From: an uncultured Bacteroidota bacterium
Lineage (GTDB): Bacteria > Bacteroidota > Bacteroidia > Chitinophagales > Chitinophagaceae
Reading direction: 5' to 3'
Assembly (NCBI GenBank): GCA_903944755.1
Contig: CAJATB010000258.1
Coordinates: 1 to 6,128, forward strand
Length of the DNA stretch: 6,128 nucleotides
Shown here: positions 1 through 5,606 of the stretch, in pieces
How positions within the stretch are numbered: position 1 is the stretch's first letter
Layout of the letters: each line of letters begins with the position of its first letter
The notes under the pieces: model-generated
Told to the model about the DNA's origin: nothing
Seen by the model: the letters and a program-made list of their open reading frames with translations, nothing else
Databases searched by the model: none
Made by a program: the position numbers and the translations under genes

Positions 1-99
1 ACTAATAAATGTCCACAAGGCCATTTCGCATGCATGCGCCTACAAAATATTGAAAGCATTGCTACCAAGGCTAATAACTATTTTATTACATCAAATTAA
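1..99 (+). CDS. C-terminal fragment, probable glycosyltransferase family 9 (heptosyltransferase-like) protein
   Basis: An open frame runs from the first base of the window to a TAA at 97-99 and gives the last 32 residues of a protein whose body lies off the left edge. The fragment contains a Cys-Pro-Gln-Gly-His-Phe-Ala-Cys-Met stretch (residues 4-12 of the fragment), followed by a short helix-like segment. From memory, a CPxGHxxCM pattern close to the C-terminus is typical of family 9 glycosyltransferases that build lipopolysaccharide or other surface sugars; this is recall, not a search. The reading direction, the stop just before a non-coding stretch and the conserved-looking Cys/His cluster argue that it is a real gene end. 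It converges on mdh, with the terminator hairpin between them. The protein family is uncertain because only the tail is visible. Confidence 0.5.
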   Translation, partial: TNKCPQGHFACMRLQNIESIATKANNYFITSN

Positions 100-118
100 C
101 AGGGATTTTTATTACCCG

Positions 119-153
119 TAAAAACCAAGAAGCCCCGCTAATGCGAGGCTTCT
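119..153 (-). terminator. Intrinsic terminator downstream of mdh
   Basis: Positions 128-138 and 143-153 form an 11-bp stem around a TAAT loop at 139-142. On the plus strand one pair (135/146) is a C-A mismatch, but in minus-strand RNA the same pair is a U-G wobble, so the stem is complete only when read leftward. Leftward of the stem the minus strand continues TTGGTTTTTAC, a U-tract, whereas the plus-strand side (TGTATAAAATAA) has none. The hairpin therefore ends the mdh transcript, 35 bases past the mdh stop. It can at best weakly terminate the plus-strand gene that ends at position 99. Confidence 0.85.
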
Positions 154-188
154 GTATAAAATAATTCGGTGCTTATTTTAGGCGGCGC

Positions 189-1118
189 TTATAATGTTTT
201 TAAAACATCATTCATGCTTCTTACAGCATCAGCGCTTTTATTGAAAGCAGCTTGTTCATCTGCAGACAAATCTATTTCTACAATTTTTTCCCAACCATTT
301 TTTCCAATTACTACTGGCACACCTAAACAAATATCCGATTGGCCATACTCGCCATTCAAACTTACACAACAAGTAAATAATTTTTTCTCGTCTCTTAAAA
401 TGCTTTCTACCAAAGCAGCTCCCGCAGCACCTGGTGCATACCAAGCCGAAGTGCCTAGTAATTTAGTTAGCGTAGCACCACCTACCATAGTGTCAGCAAC
501 AATTTTATCTTGTTGTGCTGCGCTTAAGTATTTAGTTACTGGAGCACTATTCCAAGTTGCATGCTTAATTAAAGGAATCATAGTAGTGTCGCCGTGACCA
601 CCTATTACTATTGCGTTTAAATCACTTGGGCTACAATCCAATGCTGTGCTTAATTGATATTTGAAACGTGCGCTATCTAAAGTACCACCCATTCCAATAA
701 TTCTATTTTTAGGAAGTCCAGTTGACTGCATTGCTAAGTAAGTCATCGTATCCATTGGGTTACTAATTACAATGATTATAGCATTTGGAGAGAATTTCAA
801 AACATTCTCGCAAACACCCTTAACTATTCCTGCGTTTGTTCCAATTAATTCTTCACGAGTCATTCCTGGTTTACGAGGCAAGCCTGAAGTAATCACCACT
901 ACATCAGAATTGGCAGTTTTGCTATAGTCATTTGTACTTCCACTAATTTTTGTATCAAACCCTAACAAAGATGCCGTCTGCATCATGTCTTGTGCTTTGC
1001 CTTCTGCAAAACCTTCTTTAATATCTAGTAAAACTAGTTCCTGAGCTAATTCTTTACGAGCTATATTATCTGCGCATGTTGCGCCAACTGCTCCTGCACC
1101 AACTACTGTAACTTTCAT
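189..1118 (-). CDS. mdh: Malate dehydrogenase (NAD-dependent, LDH-like type)
   Basis: This 309-residue protein is the expected length for cytosolic malate dehydrogenase, which interconverts malate and oxaloacetate with NAD in the TCA cycle. The N-terminal Rossmann domain has GAGAVG at residues 7-12 and D32 at the end of the second strand, which favours NAD over NADP. The substrate loop GLPRKPGMTR (79-88) carries the two arginines R82 and R88 that select malate; lactate dehydrogenase has Gln at the R82 position. N120 (in SNPMD), D148 and R151 (in GTLDSAR) and the catalytic H175 (GGHGD, 173-177) are all present, so it should be active. The ATG start gives the glycine motif its usual position; alternatives inside would remove it. 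The gene follows the thioredoxin-like gene by 46 bp, has its own promoter candidate at 1156-1187, and is followed by a clear terminator. No Shine-Dalgarno sequence precedes it, only A/T-rich bases. Confidence 0.97.
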   Translation of the reverse strand: MKVTVVGAGAVGATCADNIARKELAQELVLLDIKEGFAEGKAQDMMQTASLLGFDTKISGSTNDYSKTANSDVVVITSGLPRKPGMTREELIGTNAGIVKGVCENVLKFSPNAIIIVISNPMDTMTYLAMQSTGLPKNRIIGMGGTLDSARFKYQLSTALDCSPSDLNAIVIGGHGDTTMIPLIKHATWNSAPVTKYLSAAQQDKIVADTMVGGATLTKLLGTSAWYAPGAAGAALVESILRDEKKLFTCCVSLNGEYGQSDICLGVPVVIGKNGWEKIVEIDLSADEQAAFNKSADAVRSMNDVLKTL

Positions 1119-1155
1119 ATCGTATGATTTTTTAGGTATGTGTAATTTATCGGGG

Positions 1156-1187
1156 CAAAGTTAGTTATTTGCCTTCTATTATGTCAA
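1156..1187 (-). promoter_or_regulatory. Bacteroidota-type promoter for mdh
   Basis: On the minus strand TAACTTTG (1156-1163) is a perfect match to the Bacteroidota -7 consensus TAnnTTTG. A TTG (1185-1187), 21 bases further upstream, fits the -33 element. The predicted start is near 1150, giving an untranslated leader of about 30 bases before the mdh ATG. The -7 box ends just after the stop codon of the thioredoxin-like gene (1165-1167), and the -33 box lies inside its last codons. mdh can thus be transcribed independently of the genes upstream. This is a motif match only, with no measured start site. Confidence 0.7.
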
Positions 1188-1665
1188 CCAATTCTGAAAC
1201 TTTTGCTCCTTGTTCATACACCTTCAGTAAAGTGCCATTTTTGTAAATAGCTACAAAAGGAGTCATTTTAGGTCTAAAAAAGCTCGGGATGGTAAAGCTA
1301 GCGTCTCTGCCTACAAGCATATTAACATGTTTGTCTAAGTTGTACTTGGTTGCAAAGGTTTTGATATCAGCCATTTCTCTATAACTAGCCCATACAAAAA
1401 ATACATTTTTAAATTTAGCTATGTTTTTGTCTATCTCAGCAGCTTCAGTTTGGCAATGAGAACAGTCGGGACCGAAAATGATAAAACAGGTATACTTGTA
1501 ATTTGCAGGTAGCTGCTTTTGCGTCACCTCCTTACCTTTTATGGACATGATGGAAAAATTGGGCGACCGCTTATCTGTTAAATACGGCGCATCATTAGTA
1601 GGAGCCTGCGCAATCAAGTTGCTAATAAAAAGTAGGCTTAATAAGCTAGTTAAAATGTATTTCAT
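1165..1665 (-). CDS. Exported thioredoxin-fold protein with CSHC active site (TlpA/ResA-like)
   Basis: The protein has 166 residues. Residues 1-21 look like a Sec signal peptide: K2, a hydrophobic run from about 3 to 18, then Ala-Gln-Ala. The mature part therefore probably lies in the periplasm or on the outer face of the membrane. The remainder fits a thioredoxin fold: a beta strand (59-64), the redox pair C68-S-H-C71 in GPDCSHC, a helix after it, and Thr135-Pro136, the expected cis-proline, before the last strands and a C-terminal helix. The usual Trp before the first Cys is replaced by Asp, and an additional Cys (C60) sits in the strand before the active site. It could be a disulfide reductase or a thiol-disulfide exchange protein for envelope or cytochrome maturation; the substrate cannot be told. 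It starts 7 bp after the mlaF-like gene, so the two are almost certainly co-transcribed. Confidence 0.85.
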   Translation of the reverse strand: MKYILTSLLSLLFISNLIAQAPTNDAPYLTDKRSPNFSIMSIKGKEVTQKQLPANYKYTCFIIFGPDCSHCQTEAAEIDKNIAKFKNVFFVWASYREMADIKTFATKYNLDKHVNMLVGRDASFTIPSFFRPKMTPFVAIYKNGTLLKVYEQGAKVSELVDIIEGK

Positions 1666-1672
1666 AGAGTTT

Positions 1673-2449
1673 TTATTTTGTATTAGGTTGCTGTGTCATG
1701 CGCATTGCTTTTGCATCTTGTAAAAATTCTGATGCAAAAATGAATTTATTTAAAAGTTCGTTTTGGCTGTATATAATGTCCTTGTTAGATCCTTCCCATT
1801 CTTTTCTGCCTTGGTGTAAGTAAAGTATATAGTCACCAATTTCCATAACACTATTCATGTCATGTGTAACCACAACAGTTGTAATATTAAATTCTACTGT
1901 TACATCCTTAATTAATTTATCAATCACCATGGCTGTTTGAGGGTCAAGGCCTGAATTGGGCTCGTCACAAAATAAATACTTTGGCCTAAGTACAATGGCT
2001 CTTGCTAAGGCAACTCTTTTTTTCATTCCTCCACTTAGTTCAGCAGGGTACTTGCTATTCACTCCTTGTAAATTTACCCTAGCCAGTATTTGATTTACTT
2101 TTTCAACCTTTTCTTCGTAACCTAACTGGGTAAACATATCTAAAGGGAATCTTACATTTTCTTCTACTGTCATGGAGTCAAACAAAGCGTTACCTTGAAA
2201 AAGCATTCCTAAGTTATTGCGTAATTCTTTTCTTTGCTCAGGTGTCATATTATCTAATTCCAATGCCCCAAAAAAAACGCTTCCGCTATCGGCATGTATT
2301 AAATCGACAATGCATTTTACAAGGACTGTTTTGCCACTACCACTAGCGCCAATTATTAAATTACAAATACCTGGCTTGAACTTCGCAGAAATTGTTTCAA
2401 GCACAACTTTGCCGTCAAACTTTTTGCTGATATTTTTTATTTCAATCAT
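1673..2449 (-). CDS. mlaF: ABC transporter ATP-binding protein, MlaF-like (lipid transport)
   Basis: This is a complete 258-residue nucleotide-binding subunit. Visible elements are Walker A GASGSGKT (34-41), Q-loop Q85 in GMLFQGNALFDSMTV, signature LSGGMKKRVALARA (138-151), Walker B YLFCDEP (158-164) with catalytic E163, D-loop SGLD (166-169) and switch H196. The LFQxxALFDSMTVxENVxFPL stretch and the LSGGMKKRVALARA signature are typical of MlaF, the cytoplasmic ATPase that powers the MlaE permease and MlaD in phospholipid traffic between inner and outer membrane. Asn165 replaces the usual Thr in DEPTSGLD; I recall this as common in Bacteroidota. It begins 2 bp after the lysA stop, so it is translated from the same message. 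No MlaE or MlaD gene is in the window, and the partners must lie elsewhere. The general ABC assignment is certain; the MlaF assignment is likely. Confidence 0.9.
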   Translation of the reverse strand: MIEIKNISKKFDGKVVLETISAKFKPGICNLIIGASGSGKTVLVKCIVDLIHADSGSVFFGALELDNMTPEQRKELRNNLGMLFQGNALFDSMTVEENVRFPLDMFTQLGYEEKVEKVNQILARVNLQGVNSKYPAELSGGMKKRVALARAIVLRPKYLFCDEPNSGLDPQTAMVIDKLIKDVTVEFNITTVVVTHDMNSVMEIGDYILYLHQGRKEWEGSNKDIIYSQNELLNKFIFASEFLQDAKAMRMTQQPNTK

Positions 2450-2451
2450 GC

Positions 2452-3669
2452 TTATTTAGTTAAAGGTACTTGAAGGTTTAACAAATCCTCAAATTCGTCA
2501 CGCCTACTAATTAGTTTACTTACCCCGGTTTCGAATAATACTTGGGCAGGCTTAAAACGTGCATTATAATTACTGGCCATTTCGTAACCGTAAGCACCTG
2601 CGTTTAAAAACATAATAAAATCTCCTTCATGAATTGTTGCAATTGGGCGGTCCCATGCAAACGTATCCGTTTCGCAAATATTTCCCACAACAGCATAGTT
2701 TTTTAATTGCGCACCTGGATTGCTAATATTCAAAATATGATGGTATGCGTCATAAAACATGGGGCGTATTAAATGATTCAAGCCGGTATTAATGCCTGCA
2801 AAAATTGTTTCCCCTGACTGCTTTAAAACATTCACTTGTGCAATAAAAAAGCCAGCTTCGCTTACTAAATATTTGCCTGGTTCAAACCAAGCAATTAAAG
2901 CCCTGCCAGTTTTCGCTATCATTCTTTGCATAAAAGCATCAACGGCGTTTCCCAATGCAGCAATATCGGTGCCGGTTTCATCAGGCTTGTAGGGCACTTT
3001 AAAGCCACCTCCAAAGTCAAGCACTTGCACAGCAGGAAATTGATCAAGCATTTTTTCAAATACTTCAGCCGACTGCATAAAAATATGCACATCCTTAATT
3101 TCACTACCTGTATGAATGTGTAGTGTGGTAATAGTAATATTGTATTTTTCTTGAATCGTTTTTAATTCGTCCAATTGTGTAACAGGAATTCCAAATTTGC
3201 TTTTATCATGTCCTGTTGAAATTTTCAAATTCCCACCTGCCATTACATTGGGCCTTATGCGCACTCCCACAGGGTAGGCACTTCCGTATTTTGCACCAAA
3301 TTTTTCTAAATTAGATAAGCTATCAATATTTACATTAATGCCTAATTGCACAGCTTCTATAATCTCATCAAAGCCAACACTATTACTAGTGTATAAAATA
3401 TTGTTCGGTAAAAAGCCAACATGAATTGCTAACTTAACTTCATTAATGGAACTACAGTCAATATTGCACCCTGCATTTTTTATAACGTTCAGGATATGAA
3501 TATTCGTCAACGATTTACATGCGTAAAAAAAACGGGTAGTTTGACTCGAGAAATGCGATAATAAATGCTGGTATTGACTTACTATTTTTTCAGCGTCATA
3601 AACATATAAAGGAGTACCATATTGCATAGCTGCTTCCTTTAACTGTTCTAAAGATAAACTTGTCTTCAT
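2452..3669 (-). CDS. lysA: Diaminopimelate decarboxylase
   Basis: This PLP enzyme converts meso-diaminopimelate to L-lysine, the last step of lysine synthesis, in the cytoplasm. From the chosen ATG (3667-3669) it has 405 residues, normal for the family. The alanine-racemase-like barrel carries the PLP lysine K52 in YACKS, HIHTGSE (184-190), the phosphate-binding GGG (220-222) and EPGK (263-266). The C-terminal beta domain has CETD (332-335), with the Cys that reaches the partner subunit's active site, and Y360 in the NAGAYGYEM segment. A longer frame starts at a TTG (3682-3684), but this would add five residues and overlap the probable promoter, so the ATG is preferred. EPGK in place of the commoner EPGR and YACKS in place of YAxKAN are conservative. 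The gene lies 86 bp after scpB and probably heads a unit with the MlaF-like and thioredoxin-like genes. Related ornithine or arginine decarboxylases are less likely, given CETD and the length. Confidence 0.95.
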   Translation of the reverse strand: MKTSLSLEQLKEAAMQYGTPLYVYDAEKIVSQYQHLLSHFSSQTTRFFYACKSLTNIHILNVIKNAGCNIDCSSINEVKLAIHVGFLPNNILYTSNSVGFDEIIEAVQLGINVNIDSLSNLEKFGAKYGSAYPVGVRIRPNVMAGGNLKISTGHDKSKFGIPVTQLDELKTIQEKYNITITTLHIHTGSEIKDVHIFMQSAEVFEKMLDQFPAVQVLDFGGGFKVPYKPDETGTDIAALGNAVDAFMQRMIAKTGRALIAWFEPGKYLVSEAGFFIAQVNVLKQSGETIFAGINTGLNHLIRPMFYDAYHHILNISNPGAQLKNYAVVGNICETDTFAWDRPIATIHEGDFIMFLNAGAYGYEMASNYNARFKPAQVLFETGVSKLISRRDEFEDLLNLQVPLTK

Positions 3670-3673
3670 TGCA

Positions 3674-3681
3674 CGAAGATA
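3674..3681 (-). promoter_or_regulatory. Possible -7 element for lysA
   Basis: TATCTTCG on the minus strand matches TAnnTTTG at all but one fixed position. Its last base lies only four bases from the lysA ATG, so a start at the usual distance would fall at or within about three bases of the initiation codon. The transcript would be leaderless or nearly so. No clear -33 TTG is found 19-21 bases upstream. The 86-bp gap after scpB has no hairpin terminator, so lysA may instead be read through from atpG-scpB. Confidence 0.4.
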
Positions 3682-3755
3682 CAATTATGACCGTTGTTAT
3701 AATGCTAAATAACTAGGGATAATTTGGGAAAATTGAAAGAGAGTGGTGTCAATAA

Positions 3756-4508
3756 TTATGCTGGCTGCTCGGGCTGCTCAGGTGCGCTATCGTCTGCGTC
3801 GGCTGCATCAATTTCACCCTCATTGTAGTCGCCTGTTTCTTCTTCTGTATTTGGGGCTTCCTCGTTTTCGCGTTCTTCTTGTGCAACTGCTTCCAATTGT
3901 TCAAAAAGGCCATTATCAGTGAAGTCCTCAGGTTTAATCACCGTAGCTTCTACAATTTGGTCAGCCAATACTTCTTTTATTTTTGGCAAATCCTCGGTGG
4001 AATTAATACCAAAATAATCCATAAAGTTCCTTGAAGTAGAATAAACTAAAGGCTTGCCAGGTAAATTTTCGTTACGGCCGCTTATTATAATTAATTCTTT
4101 CTCTAACAATTTTTGAATAGAATAATCGCTGTTTACTCCGCGAATTGCTTCCACTTCACCTTTGGTAATTGGTTGTTTGTAGGCAATAATAGCTAACGAT
4201 TCTAAAGCGGCATTGGATAGACGCTTCAAGAATTTGTCGCCATTTAATTGCGCTATAGTGGTATGAAAAGTAGGCTTTGTTAAAAACTGCCATCCACCGC
4301 CACTTTGTTTTAATTCAAAAGGATAAAATTCAGTGCTATATTTTTCTTCAATGCCATTTAATGCACTTTCTACTTGGTCCAACGTAATACGTTCTTCCAA
4401 AAAACCGAAAGCATTATTGATTAGTTCAGTAATGTCGTTTGCATTTAAAGCTTTGTCGCTTGCAAATACTAACGCTTCAATATGAGGAATGATTTCACTA
4501 ATTTCCAT
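3756..4508 (-). CDS. scpB: Segregation and condensation protein B (ScpB)
   Basis: ScpB joins ScpA and SMC in the condensin complex that compacts and helps separate the chromosome. The 250-residue protein has two winged-helix regions. The first is at about 1-85. The second, about 95-170, contains the family's most recognisable stretch: LSNAALESLAIIAYKQPITK (97-116), followed by EVEAIRGVNSDYSIQKLLEK, a Gly-Arg at 144-145, PGKPLVYSTS (150-159) and FMDYFGI (162-168). The last 40 residues (211-250) hold 17 Asp/Glu and a single Arg, end in Pro/Gln/Glu repeats, and are probably disordered; many ScpB proteins end near residue 190-200, so this tail is an extension. The ATG is preceded by TTAAGCAATACTTATT and no Shine-Dalgarno. 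The gene begins 12 bp after the atpG stop, so it is probably co-transcribed. ScpA is not in the window. Confidence 0.95.
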   Translation of the reverse strand: MEISEIIPHIEALVFASDKALNANDITELINNAFGFLEERITLDQVESALNGIEEKYSTEFYPFELKQSGGGWQFLTKPTFHTTIAQLNGDKFLKRLSNAALESLAIIAYKQPITKGEVEAIRGVNSDYSIQKLLEKELIIISGRNENLPGKPLVYSTSRNFMDYFGINSTEDLPKIKEVLADQIVEATVIKPEDFTDNGLFEQLEAVAQEERENEEAPNTEEETGDYNEGEIDAADADDSAPEQPEQPA

Positions 4509-4520
4509 AATAAGTATTGC

Positions 4521-5390
4521 TTAACCGTTTAATGCTGCTGCACCACTCACGATTTCTGTTAATTCAGTCGTGATAGCAGCCTGTCTTGCACGGTTGTATG
4601 ATATTTTCAATGATTTTAATAATTCGTTTGCGTTCTCGCTTGCCTTATCCATCGCAGTCATTCTAGCGCCATGCTCGCTTGCATTAGCGTCTAGCACTGC
4701 TTTAAATAGTTGCGTATTTAATATTTTAGGCATTAGTTCCGCCACCAATGTTTCTTTCGCTGGTTCAAAAATAAAGTCAGTTTTTTTCTGATTTTCTTGC
4801 TTAGCTATTTTCGGAATTGGCAAGAAAGCCTCTGCTTTAAATTCTTGCGTTGCTGCATTTTTAAATTCGCTATAAATAATTTCAATCGCGTCAAATTCTT
4901 TATTAGCAAATGCATTCATTGCAGCTTTAGCAGCAACTTGTACATTGGCAAAATTTAAACTTAGGAAAATATCTTTAAAATCAGCATTAGTGTTAAAGCC
5001 TGATTTACTTAAACTTTCATATCCTTTTTTGCCTATGTTCCAAATGGTAATTTTTTGTGTTGGGTATTTAGCTTCAATAGTGGCCTTAGTTAACTTAACG
5101 ACATTAGCATTATATCCACCACACAAACCACGGTCAGACGTAATTACAATTAATAAAACATTTGCAACTGGACGGGTCTCAGCCAACGCCAAGTTCATGT
5201 CACCTTCCAAGCTGCCAATGATATTACTTAGCATATCCTGCAATTTGCGTGCGTAAGGCCTCATTTGCGTAATTGCATCTTGGGCACGACGTAATTTAGC
5301 AGCACTCACCATTTTCATGGCTTTTGTGATTTGCTGTGTACTTTGTGTACTTTTTATCCTACTTCTTACTTCTTTTAATTGACCAGCCAT
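4521..5390 (-). CDS. atpG: ATP synthase F1 subunit gamma
   Basis: The gamma subunit is the central rotating shaft of the F1 part of ATP synthase and sits on the cytoplasmic face of the membrane. The 289-residue length is normal. The N-terminal helix carries IKSTQSTQQITKAMKMVSAA (12-31), the central Rossmann-like domain begins with ITSDRGLCGGYN (83-94), and the C-terminal helix has SEHGARMTAMDKASENA (238-254) followed by SYNRARQAAITTELTEIVSG (264-283). N- and C-terminal helices form the coiled-coil shaft. All the strongly conserved parts are there, so it should be functional. In most bacteria atpG lies between atpA and atpD. Here it is the first gene of its unit, followed by scpB and divergent from secA, so it has been separated from at least atpA. 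The start is unambiguous, as MAGQLKEVRSRI is the standard N-terminus. Confidence 0.98.
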   Translation of the reverse strand: MAGQLKEVRSRIKSTQSTQQITKAMKMVSAAKLRRAQDAITQMRPYARKLQDMLSNIIGSLEGDMNLALAETRPVANVLLIVITSDRGLCGGYNANVVKLTKATIEAKYPTQKITIWNIGKKGYESLSKSGFNTNADFKDIFLSLNFANVQVAAKAAMNAFANKEFDAIEIIYSEFKNAATQEFKAEAFLPIPKIAKQENQKKTDFIFEPAKETLVAELMPKILNTQLFKAVLDANASEHGARMTAMDKASENANELLKSLKISYNRARQAAITTELTEIVSGAAALNG

Positions 5391-5420
5391 AGCTTTATAA
5401 TTTCCTGTGTTTTAGGCAGG

Positions 5421-5428
5421 CAAAGGTA
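5421..5428 (-). promoter_or_regulatory. -7 promoter element for atpG
   Basis: TACCTTTG on the minus strand is a perfect TAnnTTTG match, 30 bases before the atpG ATG. An A-rich run (AAAAAAATA) lies immediately upstream. A TTTG is present further upstream but with only a 13-base spacer, shorter than the usual 19-21, so the -33 element is unclear. The predicted leader is about 25 bases. Confidence 0.6.
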
Positions 5429-5451
5429 TATTTTTTTCGCCCAAATTTCAC

Positions 5452-5534
5452 TTTTCGGGGCCTACAAGTTAATTTTTATATCCTATACCCCAGAAAATCA
5501 CCAAACTGCCTCCAAATCCTTACCTTTAGGCCCC
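5452..5534. repeat. Overlapping inverted repeats in the atpG-secA spacer
   Basis: The 216-bp spacer between the divergent genes atpG and secA (5391-5606) holds two alternative pairings that share one arm. GGGGCCTA (5457-5464) is the exact reverse complement of TAGGCCCC (5527-5534). TTTTCGGGG (5452-5460) pairs with CCCCAGAAAA (5488-5497), with one bulged A. Both use GGGG at 5457-5460, so they exclude each other. They may be a binding site or a folded leader, or chance: an 8-bp match is not rare in a stretch of this size. The remainder of the spacer is AT-rich and has no convincing gene. Confidence 0.3.
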
Positions 5535-5542
5535 TTAAATAC

Positions 5543-5572
5543 TTGTCAAAATGACTTTGGCATGTATATTGA
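5543..5572 (+). promoter_or_regulatory. Weak promoter candidates for secA
   Basis: Two imperfect signals lie upstream of secA. TGACTTTG (5552-5559) differs from TAnnTTTG at one fixed position but lacks a TTG at the proper distance. TTG (5543-5545) is followed after exactly 19 bases by TATATTGA (5565-5572), which has good spacing but two mismatches in the -7 box. Either would give a leader of roughly 30-45 bases. Neither is convincing alone. Confidence 0.25.
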
Positions 5573-5606
5573 CAATAAGGCTTAAACACTAATATTAAGC
5601 ATTCAT

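Noticed and set aside
102..124. Possible second hairpin (GGG/CCC or TTTTTA/TAAAAA) after the left-edge gene
   Set aside because: The stems are only 3 or 6 bp, the longer one is pure A/T, and no U-tract follows; too weak to call a plus-strand terminator.
169..597. Plus-strand open frame of 142 codons opposite mdh
   Set aside because: It lies wholly antisense to a fully conserved malate dehydrogenase, has no recognisable motif, and starts within non-coding sequence between mdh and its terminator.
2217..2459. Plus-strand open frame opposite the mlaF-like gene
   Set aside because: It is antisense to the Walker A region and has no independent support.
4945..5256. Plus-strand open frame of 103 codons opposite atpG
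   Set aside because: It is antisense to conserved atpG codons; its hydrophobic composition is a mirror of the opposite strand, and no promoter or start signal supports it.
5379..5585. Plus-strand open frame of 68 codons in the atpG-secA spacer
   Set aside because: It begins inside the atpG start, has no known-looking motif, covers both promoter regions, and ends before secA without a supporting start signal. It is more likely chance in an AT-rich spacer.
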